NCBI GenBank assembly: GCA_027306845.1
Contig: DAHUYY010000023.1
Location: 1 to 15,518 of the forward strand
Direction of reading: 5' to 3'
From: Vulcanimicrobiota bacterium
Lineage (GTDB): Bacteria > Vulcanimicrobiota > Vulcanimicrobiia > Vulcanimicrobiales > Vulcanimicrobiaceae
DNA length: 15,518 bases
The notes under the pieces were generated by a model that saw only the letters and a program-made list of their open reading frames with translations, searched no databases and had not been told where the DNA came from. A program made the position numbers and the translations under genes. This document shows, piece after piece, positions 6,712-14,406 of the stretch (position 1 is the stretch's first letter; each line of letters opens with the position of its first letter).

Positions 6712-6819
6712 ATGCAGATCTTCGGCATCGATCTTAGCGTTTTGCTCGGGGGCCTGCGGCTCCGCTTCGTTCTCGGCTTCGAAGAGGTCGGCGACGACGA
6801 ACTCGCATCACATATCTAA
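6712..6819 (+). CDS. Possible 35-residue small protein after the ABC operon
   Basis: A short ORF begins two nucleotides after the permease stop with GGAGG 7 nt upstream, a strong ribosome site in the right place for a fourth operon gene. The product begins MQIFGIDLSVLLGG and ends EEVGDDELASHI; it resembles nothing I recognise. It has a short hydrophobic N-terminal third and an acidic C-terminal end. Its 3' end overlaps the convergent phaB copy 2 by 12 nt. It could be a true small protein, a remnant of a lost gene, or chance, since the GGAGG also encodes the permease C-terminus. Confidence 0.3.
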   Translation: MQIFGIDLSVLLGGLRLRFVLGFEEVGDDELASHI

Positions 6820-7548
6820 ACCGCCATTGACGCTATAGACGGCGCCGGTGATATAACTCGATTCGTCGTCGAGCAAAAATTCGACGACGCGCGCGACTTC
6901 ATCGGGTTGCCCGAGCCGGCGCTGCGGAATCTTCTCGATCACTTTTGAGAGCGCGGCCTCGGGGATCGCCGCGACCATCTCGGTTTCGATGAACCCCGGC
7001 GCGACGCAATTCACGGTGATGCCGCGCTGCGACATCTCCAGTGCGAGGCTTTTGCTGAAGCCGAAAAGCCCGGCTTTCGAAGCCGCGTAATTCGCTTGCC
7101 CGACGTTGCCGGTCTCACCGATCACCGAACTGATATTCACGATCCGCCCAAAGCCGCGTTCGATCATATGTTCGAGCACCGCCTTCGTCATACAGAACGC
7201 ACCGTAAAGATTGACGTTGAGCACCGCCTGCCAATCCTCGTGCGTCATTTTACGCATCGTTTTATCGACCGTGATGCCGGCGTTATTGATGAGGTAATCG
7301 ATCTGCCCGTACTTGGCGAGCACCTCCTCGAAGACGCGCGCGCAGTCGGCGGGGTCGTCGACACGCCCTTGCACGACGATCACGCTCGCGCCGTCGGAGA
7401 GGAGCTCGCTCTGCAAGCGCTCGGCGGTCTCGCGCCCCTTGCTGAAGCCCGCCGCAACGGTGATCCCATTGCGTGCCAGCCTGCGCGTAATCGCCGCTCC
7501 GATACCGCGCGCACCGCCGGTAACCAAAGCAACCCGAGGATTCGACAC
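6808..7548 (-). CDS. phaB: Acetoacetyl-CoA reductase (PhaB/FabG-type SDR), copy 2
   Basis: 246 residues from a GTG at 7548, the usual FabG/PhaB length. The GTG is preceded by GGAGG at 7-nt spacing. The frame is open upstream with an ATG at 7650, but the extra residues look non-coding. TGGARGIG is at 10-17, NNAG at 88-91, and the catalytic set is Asn113, Ser141, Tyr154, Lys158. The C-terminus VNGGLDM is PhaB-like. It is clearly a paralogue of the copy at 3450-4241, with long shared stretches such as GQANYA and APGFI.TEMVAA. It stands alone on the minus strand, convergent to the ABC operon and divergent from the radical SAM gene. It may serve as a second PHA-precursor reductase or as FabG; sequence does not separate these. 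Confidence 0.9.
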   Translation of the reverse strand: MSNPRVALVTGGARGIGAAITRRLARNGITVAAGFSKGRETAERLQSELLSDGASVIVVQGRVDDPADCARVFEEVLAKYGQIDYLINNAGITVDKTMRKMTHEDWQAVLNVNLYGAFCMTKAVLEHMIERGFGRIVNISSVIGETGNVGQANYAASKAGLFGFSKSLALEMSQRGITVNCVAPGFIETEMVAAIPEAALSKVIEKIPQRRLGQPDEVARVVEFLLDDESSYITGAVYSVNGGLDM

Positions 7549-7675
7549 CGATCTACCTCCGAAGCGAAGAAGTTTGTGCCTGCAGGTTAGCCGCGCCCTC
7601 GACGAATCATGCGCGGCGAACCAAGCGAGGGGTTGGGGGATACTCTTCACAACTTCTTCTCAGGGGATGCACGAA

Positions 7676-7694
7676 GCAGCGGTACCATCGCTGC
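7676..7694. promoter_or_regulatory. Inverted repeat abutting the radical SAM start codon
   Basis: Perfect 6-bp arms GCAGCG/CGCTGC around 7 nt, ending at the base before the ATG (7695). A weak -10-like TACCAT (7683-7688) lies inside it at the distance expected for a leaderless transcript. No Shine-Dalgarno is present. It could be an operator over the core promoter or a 5' hairpin. Confidence 0.3.
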
Positions 7695-8777
7695 ATGAAA
7701 GCAGCGGCCGCACACCTCTACGATGATGCCCCCCGTGTAATCATTTGGGAGATGACGCGCGCCTGCGCGCTCGCCTGCCGTCATTGTCGCGCCGAGGCGA
7801 TCCCGCACCGAAACCCCGAGGAACTCAGTACGACCGAGGCGTTCGCGTTGGTCGATTCCATCGCGCGCTGCGGTAACCCGATCGTCGTCTTCACCGGGGG
7901 CGACCCGCTGATGCGCGACGATATCTATAAAATTATCGAACATGCCACCGAGCGCGGCTTACGCGTCGCCGTCTCACCGAGTGCGACCGGGCGCCTTCGC
8001 GATAGCTCGCTGCTCGAGCTCGCACGTGCCGGTTGCGAGCGCATCAGCCTGAGCCTCGACGCCGCCGATGCCGAGATTCACGACAACTTCCGCGGCGTCA
8101 AGGGATCCTTCGAACGGACGCTCGCGGGCTATCGCCACGCGCGCGAACACGGTATCTCGGTACAGATCAACACGACGATCGCTCGCTTCAACCACCTCGA
8201 CGTCGAGCGTATCGCCGAGATGCTCGCCGAACTCGATATCGCGCTGTGGAGCGTCTTCTTCCTCGTTCCGACGGGGCGCGCGGAGCTCTCGGAGGTGCTC
8301 GATGCCGCCGAGACCGAGGAGGTCTTCCGCAAACTCTATCGCCTCGAATCGCGGCTTCCGTTCGGAATTAAAACCACCGAGGCACCGCATTATCGCCGCT
8401 ATCGCTCGCAACGAATCGCCTCGATGCCGCCGCGCGAGCGCCCCGCGACGATCGAACCACCCTGGCAGCGCGTTCCCGCCGTCGGCGACGGTAAAGGCTT
8501 CGTTTTCATTTCGCACATCGGCGAAATCTCGCCGAGCGGATTTCTACCGTACGTCTGCGGCAACGTGCGCGACGCCGATCTCCTCGACGTCTACCGCAAT
8601 CACCCGGTGATGCAACGCCTTCGGCGCCCCGAGACCTTCGGCGGAAAATGCGGCGTCTGCGAATTTCGCGAACTCTGCGGAGGCTCGCGTTCGCGCGCCT
8701 ACACGATGACCGGCGATGCGTTTGCCGCCGAGCCGAGTTGCTTGCACAAACCAATCGCAATCGCCGAAGCGGTCTAA
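7695..8777 (+). CDS. Radical SAM/SPASM-type enzyme, function unknown
   Basis: 360 residues. The N-terminal radical SAM motif is CALACRHC (Cys24, Cys28, Cys31), binding the 4Fe-4S cluster that cleaves S-adenosylmethionine; the GGDP motif follows (FTGGDPLM). The C-terminal SPASM-like region has Cys288 (YVCGN), Cys319, Cys322, Cys328 and Cys349, enough for an auxiliary cluster. Overall it resembles the AhbD/NirJ-like group (haem or haem d1 synthesis relatives) and the sporadic family I recall as TIGR04053; I cannot tell these apart by eye. No haem pathway gene or precursor peptide is visible nearby. Start: ATG 7695, no ribosome site, perhaps leaderless. Its 3' end is 10 nt from the convergent SDR gene. 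Confidence 0.88.
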   Translation: MKAAAAHLYDDAPRVIIWEMTRACALACRHCRAEAIPHRNPEELSTTEAFALVDSIARCGNPIVVFTGGDPLMRDDIYKIIEHATERGLRVAVSPSATGRLRDSSLLELARAGCERISLSLDAADAEIHDNFRGVKGSFERTLAGYRHAREHGISVQINTTIARFNHLDVERIAEMLAELDIALWSVFFLVPTGRAELSEVLDAAETEEVFRKLYRLESRLPFGIKTTEAPHYRRYRSQRIASMPPRERPATIEPPWQRVPAVGDGKGFVFISHIGEISPSGFLPYVCGNVRDADLLDVYRNHPVMQRLRRPETFGGKCGVCEFRELCGGSRSRAYTMTGDAFAAEPSCLHKPIAIAEAV

Positions 8778-8787
8778 GGCGCCTCGG

Positions 8788-9648
8788 TTAGTGTTTCAGC
8801 GCGGCGGCGATCAAACGATCGCGCAGTCGCATCGGCAAGAGGGCGACGATCGATTGAATGCGCGCCTGTCGGCCGATGACGTAACGTTCGCGGGGCTGCG
8901 CGGCGTGCAACGCGGTGATGACGGCGTCGGCGATGACCGATGGATGCAGGGCGTGTCGTTCCTCGGATTTGGTCTGCGCGAGCATCGCTTGGATCTCTTT
9001 CCCATACTGTGCGAGGGCCTCGGCGGGAAGTTGCTCGATCGCCTGCTCTGCGCCGGCGCGACCTTTCGCCCAGATCGGCGTTTTGACGGCGGCGAATTCA
9101 AAGAGCGAGACGGCGATTCCGTGCGGGTGCAGCTCCTGACGTAACGCGTCGACGAGCACCGCGAGCGCGGCTTTCGAAGCACCATACGGACCGACGAGCG
9201 GAACGCCCATGCGTCCGGCGATCGAACCGATAAAAAATGCGCGGCCGCGGCTAGCGCGCAATTGCGGCAGCACGAGTTGCGTCACCGCAATCGGCGCGAA
9301 GGTATTGATTTCAAACTGTTCGACGAGCCGGTCGACCGGGAGATACTCCAGCGGTCCGCCGACGGCAATGCCGGCGTTGTTGATGACGGCGCGCAGCGGT
9401 AACCCGCTCTGGGCGACGCTCTGTGCCGCGCGCACGCGGTCGGCGGCGATGGTGACGTCGAGAGAGATCGGGCGCAGATTCGGGTGTTCGTCGGCGAGCC
9501 GTTCGCGGTCGCTCTCCTTACGCACGCCGGCGAAGACGAGGTAGCCTTCGGCGGCGAGACGGAGCGCGAGCGCGTGGCCGATGCCGCTCGATGCACCGGT
9601 GAGGAGAATCGCGCCGCGCGTCGACTCGTTTACGACTTCGGTTTCCAA
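8788..9648 (-). CDS. Classical short-chain dehydrogenase/reductase, unknown substrate
   Basis: About 286 residues if started at TTG 9648. TGASSGIG is at 17-24, NNAG at 90-93, and the catalytic set is Asn115, Ser142, Tyr155, Lys159 (YGASK). The C-terminus after about residue 245 (ERYVIGRQARIQ, then a basic amphipathic end) resembles retinol-dehydrogenase-like or lipid-acting SDRs rather than FabG. The start is uncertain: no ATG or GTG with a ribosome site exists. TTG 9648 overlaps the DUF1761-like gene by 19 nt, and another TTG (9708) would overlap by 79 nt. Re-initiation after the upstream gene is likely. It is the last gene of the pnp-DUF1761-SDR set on the minus strand. Confidence 0.87.
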   Translation of the reverse strand: METEVVNESTRGAILLTGASSGIGHALALRLAAEGYLVFAGVRKESDRERLADEHPNLRPISLDVTIAADRVRAAQSVAQSGLPLRAVINNAGIAVGGPLEYLPVDRLVEQFEINTFAPIAVTQLVLPQLRASRGRAFFIGSIAGRMGVPLVGPYGASKAALAVLVDALRQELHPHGIAVSLFEFAAVKTPIWAKGRAGAEQAIEQLPAEALAQYGKEIQAMLAQTKSEERHALHPSVIADAVITALHAAQPRERYVIGRQARIQSIVALLPMRLRDRLIAAALKH

Positions 9649-10028
9649 GCGCCGAGGATCGCGCCCTGAACGGCCATACCGATCGCGACGAACCCGACGT
9701 TGATCCAACCTAACGTGGCGCCACGCATTTCAAATGCGTACGTCATCCACGTCATCGATCCGAAGATCAGGAGCCCGAGCGAGAGCCCGATAAAGGCGCC
9801 GCGCCCGGCATTATAATCACCGCGCCATGCGAGCACGCGCGCGACGGCGTAGGCAAGAAAAAACGACATGATGACCGCGACGATATAGGCGTATGCGCTC
9901 GTCGAGGTTTGCGGTGCTTGTGCCCCCAAGGCGTTGCGCCAAGCTGGGCCGAGAACGTTGTACCAGAGGCCTCCGAAGAGGAAGAAGATGACGGTTGCGA
10001 CCAAGATCGCGGGCCAATTTACACGCAT
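9630..10028 (-). CDS. DUF1761-like four-helix membrane protein
   Basis: 132 residues from ATG 10028, with AAGGAG 7 nt upstream. Four hydrophobic segments lie at about 4-25, 47-68, 76-100 and 107-127. The start MRVNWPAILVATVIFFLFGG and the GGLWYNVLG motif are characteristic of the DUF1761 family, whose function is unknown. An in-frame ATG at 10058 with a GAGG site 3 nt upstream would add ten residues, but family proteins begin near NWPAI. The ribosome site and start codon lie inside the 3' arm of a long hairpin (10027-10058), so expression is probably controlled at translation. It sits 78 nt after pnp and overlaps the start of the SDR gene. Confidence 0.85.
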   Translation of the reverse strand: MRVNWPAILVATVIFFLFGGLWYNVLGPAWRNALGAQAPQTSTSAYAYIVAVIMSFFLAYAVARVLAWRGDYNAGRGAFIGLSLGLLIFGSMTWMTYAFEMRGATLGWINVGFVAIGMAVQGAILGAWKPKS

Positions 10029-10058
10029 GGGAGGGCTCCTTGACAGGAGTCCTCCCAT
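10027..10058 (-). promoter_or_regulatory. Long hairpin sequestering the DUF1761 gene's ribosome site and start
   Basis: On the minus strand, an 8-bp stem (AUGGGAGG/CCUCCCAU), one A-C mismatch and a 5-bp stem (CUCCU/AGGAG) are closed by a GUCA loop. The 3' arm contains the Shine-Dalgarno AGGAG and the A and U of the ATG at 10028. No U-run follows on this strand. On the plus strand the mismatch becomes a G-U pair and TTTTCCTCT follows, so it could also act as a weak terminator for transcription running toward pnp. Confidence 0.6.
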
Positions 10059-10106
10059 TTTCCTCTACGCCGCTCGATTCAAGCGACGTCGAAGTCTCGG
10101 TGCGTG

Positions 10107-12455
10107 CTACTCGCGGCCGGGGCGTCGACGGCGCGGACGCTGCGGCAAGCCGCCCTCGTCGGCGCTCGGCGCTTCGCTTGCGCGTGGTGGTGCTTCGCTT
10201 GCGCGCGGTGGTGCTTCGCTTGCGCGCGGTGCATCGTGCGAACGCGGAGGCCCGCTATGCGAACGCTCGCGGAAGCCGCCGCCGCCGCGCGGACCGCCGC
10301 CGCCACGGTGGCCGCGGTCGTCGCCGCCGCTCTCTTCGCCGCCGGGAAGCAGCGCTTTGCGCGAGAGATTGATGCGCCCTTGCGCGTCGATCTCGACGAT
10401 CTTCACTTCGATCTGGTCGCCGACGCTCACGACATCTTCGACGTTCTCGACGCGTTTGGTATCGAGTTTGCTGATATGCACCAGCCCCTCTTTACCGGGG
10501 AGAATCTGCACGAACGCACCGATGGGGATAATGCGCGTGACGGTGCCGGTGTAGACTTCGCCGACCTTCGCGACCTTCACGATCGCCTCGACGATTTCGC
10601 GCGCCCTCTCGCCGGATTCACCGTCGAGCGAGGTGATGAAGACGTTGCCGTCGTCCTGAATGTCGATCTTTTCGACACCGGTATCGGCGATGATCTTGTT
10701 GATCACCTTGCCTCCCGGTCCGATGACGTCTTTGATCTTCGAGGGGTCGATCTTCACGGTGATCATTCGCGGCGCGAACGACGAAAGTTCGGTGCGCGGC
10801 GCGGCGATCGTTTCGATGAGTTTATCGATGATGAAGTTGCGCGATTTCTTCGCGGCCTTCATCGCTTCGCGCATGATGGCGATGGTGATGCCCTGCACCT
10901 TGATGTCCATCTGAATTGCGGTGATGCCTTTTTTGGTACCCGCAACTTTGAAATCCATCTCGCCGAGCGCATCTTCGAGGCCTTGGATATCGGTGAGCAC
11001 CGCGTAATCCTTGCCCTTGAGGATAAGCCCCATCGCGACGCCGGCAACGTGCGCTTTGATCGGCACGCCGGCATCCATCAACGCGAGCGTCGATCCGCAG
11101 ACCGAGGCCATCGATGAGGAACCGTTCGATTCGAGCACTTCGCTCATCAAACGCATCGTGTACGGAAACTCTTCCTTCGGCGGAAGCACCGGCAACAGCG
11201 CACGTTCGGCGAGCGCTCCGTGGCCGATCTCGCGACGGCCGGGGCCGCGCATCGGGCGGGTTTCACCGACCGAGAACGGTGGGAAGTTGTAGAAGTGCAT
11301 GTAGCGCTTGTCTTCGAGCGCGACGATGCCGTCGAGCCGCTGCGCGTCGCTCGTCGAACCGAGCGTTGCCGCAGTGAAGACCTGCGTCTGGCCGCGCGTG
11401 AAAACGCCCGAACCGTGGACGCGGGGCACGTAATGCACTTTCGACCAGATCGGACGAATCTCGTCGGGCTTGCGGCCGTCGGGACGAATCTTCTCGTCGA
11501 CGACCATCGTGCGGAGTTCGTCCTCTTCCATCAGCTTGATGATCTTGCCGAACTCTTTTGCGCCGGCCGACGTTTCGAGCAACGCCTTGACCGCTTCGTC
11601 TTTTTTCGTGCAACGCTCGATCGCACTTTCAACGCTCAGCGTCGCGAACGCGGCTTCGCGCTCGCCCTTTTCGATGACGCGCATCGCTTTGGCGACATCT
11701 TTGGCAAACGCTTTGCGCATCCACTTTTCGAGGTCGGCATTCGGCGTTTGCACCGGGAAGGCGCGTTTCTTTTTGCCGACTTTTTTGGCGAGCGTATCGA
11801 TCGCTTTCACGATCTTCTTGATCTCTTTGTGGGCGAATTCAACCGCACCGAGGAAATCGTCTTCGGAGATTTCATCGCCGCCGCCTTCGACCATCATCAC
11901 CGCATCGGCAGTGCCGGCGATAACGATATCCATGCCGCCGGTAACATACTGCGGAAGCGTGGGATTGCAGAGATATTCACCGTTCTCATCGCGGCCGACG
12001 CGCACGGCGGCGACGGTTTTATCGAACGGAATATCGGAGAACGCGAGTGCCGCACCGGCGGCGCAGACGCCGATGACATCGGCATCGAGTTCGGGATCGA
12101 CCGAGAGCACGGTTGCAACGATCTGTACGTCGTTGCGGAAGCCGTCGGGGAAGAGCGGGCGAATCGGACGATCGATTTGACGCGAGCTGAGCACGGCGTG
12201 CTCGGGCGGGCGCCCTTCGCGTTTGATGTAACCGCCGGGGATTTTGCCTGCCGCGTACATCTTCTCTTCGAAGTCGCAGGTCAGGGGGAAAAAGTCGATG
12301 CCTTCTCGCGGTTTGGCGGAGGCGGTGACGGCGCAGAGCACGACGTTTTGGTCGCCATAACGAACCAGGGCCGAACCGTTTGCCTGCTTGGCAAGTTCGC
12401 CGGTTTCGATGACCATCGTGCGCCCGCCGATCTCAATCGAGATGCTTTCGGGCAC
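10107..12455 (-). CDS. pnp: Polynucleotide phosphorylase (PNPase)
   Basis: Phosphorolytic 3'-5' exoribonuclease and part of RNA decay complexes; a cytoplasmic homotrimer in known cases. 782 residues. First RNase PH domain about 1-145 (EGRPPEHAVLSSRQIDRPIRP), helical linker about 240-325, second RNase PH domain about 330-550. The catalytic residues are Asp495, Asp501 and Lys503 (EDALGEMDFK). The KH domain has GPGG at 579-582 and the S1 domain is about 632-700. A tail of about 80 residues (703-782) is Gly/Arg-rich, with three RASEAPP-like units and a final Arg run. GTG 12455 has AGGAG at 5-nt spacing. In many bacteria pnp follows rpsO; here a divergent ggt gene lies upstream instead. Confidence 0.98.
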   Translation of the reverse strand: MPESISIEIGGRTMVIETGELAKQANGSALVRYGDQNVVLCAVTASAKPREGIDFFPLTCDFEEKMYAAGKIPGGYIKREGRPPEHAVLSSRQIDRPIRPLFPDGFRNDVQIVATVLSVDPELDADVIGVCAAGAALAFSDIPFDKTVAAVRVGRDENGEYLCNPTLPQYVTGGMDIVIAGTADAVMMVEGGGDEISEDDFLGAVEFAHKEIKKIVKAIDTLAKKVGKKKRAFPVQTPNADLEKWMRKAFAKDVAKAMRVIEKGEREAAFATLSVESAIERCTKKDEAVKALLETSAGAKEFGKIIKLMEEDELRTMVVDEKIRPDGRKPDEIRPIWSKVHYVPRVHGSGVFTRGQTQVFTAATLGSTSDAQRLDGIVALEDKRYMHFYNFPPFSVGETRPMRGPGRREIGHGALAERALLPVLPPKEEFPYTMRLMSEVLESNGSSSMASVCGSTLALMDAGVPIKAHVAGVAMGLILKGKDYAVLTDIQGLEDALGEMDFKVAGTKKGITAIQMDIKVQGITIAIMREAMKAAKKSRNFIIDKLIETIAAPRTELSSFAPRMITVKIDPSKIKDVIGPGGKVINKIIADTGVEKIDIQDDGNVFITSLDGESGERAREIVEAIVKVAKVGEVYTGTVTRIIPIGAFVQILPGKEGLVHISKLDTKRVENVEDVVSVGDQIEVKIVEIDAQGRINLSRKALLPGGEESGGDDRGHRGGGGPRGGGGFRERSHSGPPRSHDAPRASEAPPRASEAPPRASEAPSADEGGLPQRPRRRRPGRE
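10171..10233. repeat. Three 21-bp tandem repeats inside the pnp 3' end
   Basis: Three head-to-tail 21-bp units (10171-10191, 10192-10212, 10213-10233), differing at only a few bases. Being a multiple of three they keep the frame and encode repeated seven-residue RASEAPP units in the PNPase tail. Near-identity at DNA level suggests recent slippage or duplication, so copy number may vary between strains. Confidence 0.85.
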
Positions 12456-12626
12456 GGGGACTCCTTACATAGGGGTGTTGTGTTTATTCTTTTTTGAACC
12501 GCGATCTCTTCGGGAACGGGGCTGCCGAGCCCTATGGAGCCGCTTCCAAAGGTGCCTCCTGGTCTTGTTTCGAGGGCACTCAGGCGATCCCCAAGAGTCG
12601 CGCGCCGCATCCGCGAAGCAAGTGCC
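12456..12626. other. Divergent intergenic region between pnp and ggt
   Basis: 171 bp holding both 5' leaders. Seen in it: the AGGAG site of pnp, an A-rich stretch on the minus strand near 12486-12497, and a perfect 5-bp hairpin GGGCT-GCCG-AGCCC (12519-12532). There is also a looser GTGCC/GGCAC pair (12552-12556 and 12575-12579). pnp leaders are often structured for autoregulation, but these stems are too short to claim that. No convincing -35/-10 pair was identified. Confidence 0.35.
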
Positions 12627-14369
12627 ATGAAGAGAACCGCTCGTCCGCTGCTCGCCGCGCTCTCGGCGCTCGCACTTCTCGCCGTCGGTCCCTGGCCGCG
12701 CCCGAAGATGCCGATCTCGCCGCCGATGGGAATCGGCCGGCACGGCATGGTGGTGACCGAGCAGCGCTACGCCTCGGAGGCGGGGCTCGAGGTCCTCAAA
12801 CACGGCGGCAACGCCGTCGATGCGGCGGTCGCGGTCGCCTACGCGCTCGCCGTCGTCGATCCGTGCTGCGGCAATATCGGCGGCGGCGGTTTCATGTTGG
12901 TGCGCATGCACGACGGGCGCAGCGCCTTCATCGATTTTCGCGAGGTCGCACCGGCGCGCGCGACGCCATCGATGTATCTCGACAAGCACGGCAACGTCGT
13001 CCCCGGGCGCTCGACGAAAGGCTGGCTCTCGATCGGCGTTCCCGGAACGGTCGCCGGCATGGAGACCGCGCGCAAACGCTTCGGCACGATGTCGCTCGCT
13101 ACGTTGATGGCGCCGGCGATCGCGCTAGCGAAGAACGGTTTCACCTTTTCCGGCGGCGATCTCATTCCGTTCCACGGCGCGCTCGCCGAAGGGTATAGCG
13201 GCGCCTACACGTTCGCCAAGCAGCCGCACCAGCGCGCGATCTGGATGCCGAACGGGCACTTCCCGGTGCCGGGGCAGGTCGTGAAACAACCGGAGCTTGC
13301 GCGCACGCTCGAAGAGATTTCGCGCGGCGGCGCGGCGGCATTCTATCGTGGCCCGATAGCGCGCGCGATCGTCGCCGCGAGCAACGCCCACGGCGGCATT
13401 CTCTCGATGCGCGATTTCGCCGATTACCACACCGTCGTCAGCACGCCGACCGTCTGCGATTATCACGGCTACAAAATTATCTCTTCGCCGCCGCCGAGTT
13501 CGGGCGGGGTGACGATCTGCGAGATCTTGCATATCGTCGCACCCTATCCGTTCGCGCGGTGGGGCTGGCATTCCATTAAGGAAACGCACTATCTCGTCGA
13601 GGCGGAGCGGCGCGCGTACGCCGACCGCAACGCCTATCTCGGCGACCCCGCCTTCGGCGCCGAACCGATCGCGCAGTTGCTCTCGCAATCGTACGCGGCG
13701 AAATTACGCGCGCAGATTCTACCGAATCGCGCGACCCCTTCGAGCCAAGTGCATCCTGGGCTCGGCGTCCACTGGCACGAACATCGCGACACCACGCACT
13801 TCTCCATCGTCGATCGCTGGGGGAATGCCGTCGGCGTTACCTACACGCTCAACGATTGGTTCGGTTCGGGAGTGATGGCCGGCACGACCGGTTTCTTTCT
13901 CAACGACGAGATGGATGATTTCACCTCGAAGCCCGGCGTGCCGAATATGTACGGTTTAGTACAGGGGAAAGTCAACGATATCGAGCCGTTCAAACACCCG
14001 CTCTCCTCGATGTCGCCGACGATCGTTCTGCACGGCGGCAAACTCTTTATGGTGACGGGAAGCCCCGGCGGCTCGCGGATCATCACGATTACGCTGGAGA
14101 CGATTCTCAACGCCGTCGATTTCGGAATGGACGCGATGCAGGCCGTCGATGCACCGCGAATCCACATGCAGTGGCTTCCCGATGAAATTCAGTACGAGCC
14201 GGGAGCTTTCGCGCCGACCGTCATCCTCGCGCTCGAAAAAGAGGGCTACCGCCTGAAGCAAATCCCCACGTGGGGCTCGGCGCAAGCGATTATCGTCGAT
14301 CCGAAAACCGGCGTGCTCGAAGGCGGAAGCGACCGTCGTCACCCCGCCGGCGCCGCGCTCGGCTACTAA
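12627..14369 (+). CDS. ggt: Gamma-glutamyltransferase precursor
   Basis: Cleaves or transfers the gamma-glutamyl group of glutathione and related compounds outside the cytoplasm. 580 residues, equal to the E. coli enzyme. A Sec signal peptide covers about 1-21 (basic MKRTARP then LLAALSALALLAV). Arg105 in DFREVAP binds substrate. Self-cleavage should occur before Thr389 (DTTHFS), the small-subunit nucleophile. Asn409, Glu428, Asp431, Ser460-Ser461 (PLSSM) and Gly481-Gly482 (SPGG) complete the active site. Tyr442 in a PGVPNMYG lid loop matches the E. coli lid. ATG 12627 is chosen because it places the signal peptide at the N-terminus. An in-frame ATG at 12534 would add 31 basic residues. Neither has a clear ribosome site. 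Confidence 0.97.
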   Translation: MKRTARPLLAALSALALLAVGPWPRPKMPISPPMGIGRHGMVVTEQRYASEAGLEVLKHGGNAVDAAVAVAYALAVVDPCCGNIGGGGFMLVRMHDGRSAFIDFREVAPARATPSMYLDKHGNVVPGRSTKGWLSIGVPGTVAGMETARKRFGTMSLATLMAPAIALAKNGFTFSGGDLIPFHGALAEGYSGAYTFAKQPHQRAIWMPNGHFPVPGQVVKQPELARTLEEISRGGAAAFYRGPIARAIVAASNAHGGILSMRDFADYHTVVSTPTVCDYHGYKIISSPPPSSGGVTICEILHIVAPYPFARWGWHSIKETHYLVEAERRAYADRNAYLGDPAFGAEPIAQLLSQSYAAKLRAQILPNRATPSSQVHPGLGVHWHEHRDTTHFSIVDRWGNAVGVTYTLNDWFGSGVMAGTTGFFLNDEMDDFTSKPGVPNMYGLVQGKVNDIEPFKHPLSSMSPTIVLHGGKLFMVTGSPGGSRIITITLETILNAVDFGMDAMQAVDAPRIHMQWLPDEIQYEPGAFAPTVILALEKEGYRLKQIPTWGSAQAIIVDPKTGVLEGGSDRRHPAGAALGY

Positions 14370-14406
14370 GCGACCTTCCCGCGAGGGCCCAAGGGGCGGC
14401 ACCTGG

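Noticed and set aside
6710..6830. Bidirectional terminator between the ABC operon and phaB copy 2
   Set aside because: Only very short palindromes are present and no T-rich tract on either strand.
7549..7650. N-terminal extension of phaB copy 2 from ATG 7650
   Set aside because: GTG 7548 has GGAGG at 7 nt and gives the standard 246-residue length. The extension has no family match and covers the promoter region.
7667..7726. A 19-codon leader ORF overlapping the radical SAM start
   Set aside because: It has no properly spaced ribosome site, is out of frame with the enzyme and shows no precursor-peptide features.
10171..10233. CRISPR-like or intergenic repeat array
   Set aside because: The units are contiguous without spacers, a multiple of three, and lie inside the pnp reading frame.
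11220..12497. Long open frame on the plus strand opposite pnp (425 codons)
   Set aside because: It is antisense to the unmistakable PNPase coding sequence, has no family resemblance and a composition expected from a high-GC shadow frame.
12534..12626. Earlier ATG start for gamma-glutamyltransferase
   Set aside because: It would put 31 basic residues before the signal peptide and has no ribosome site. ATG 12627 gives the 580-residue length and a normal Sec signal.
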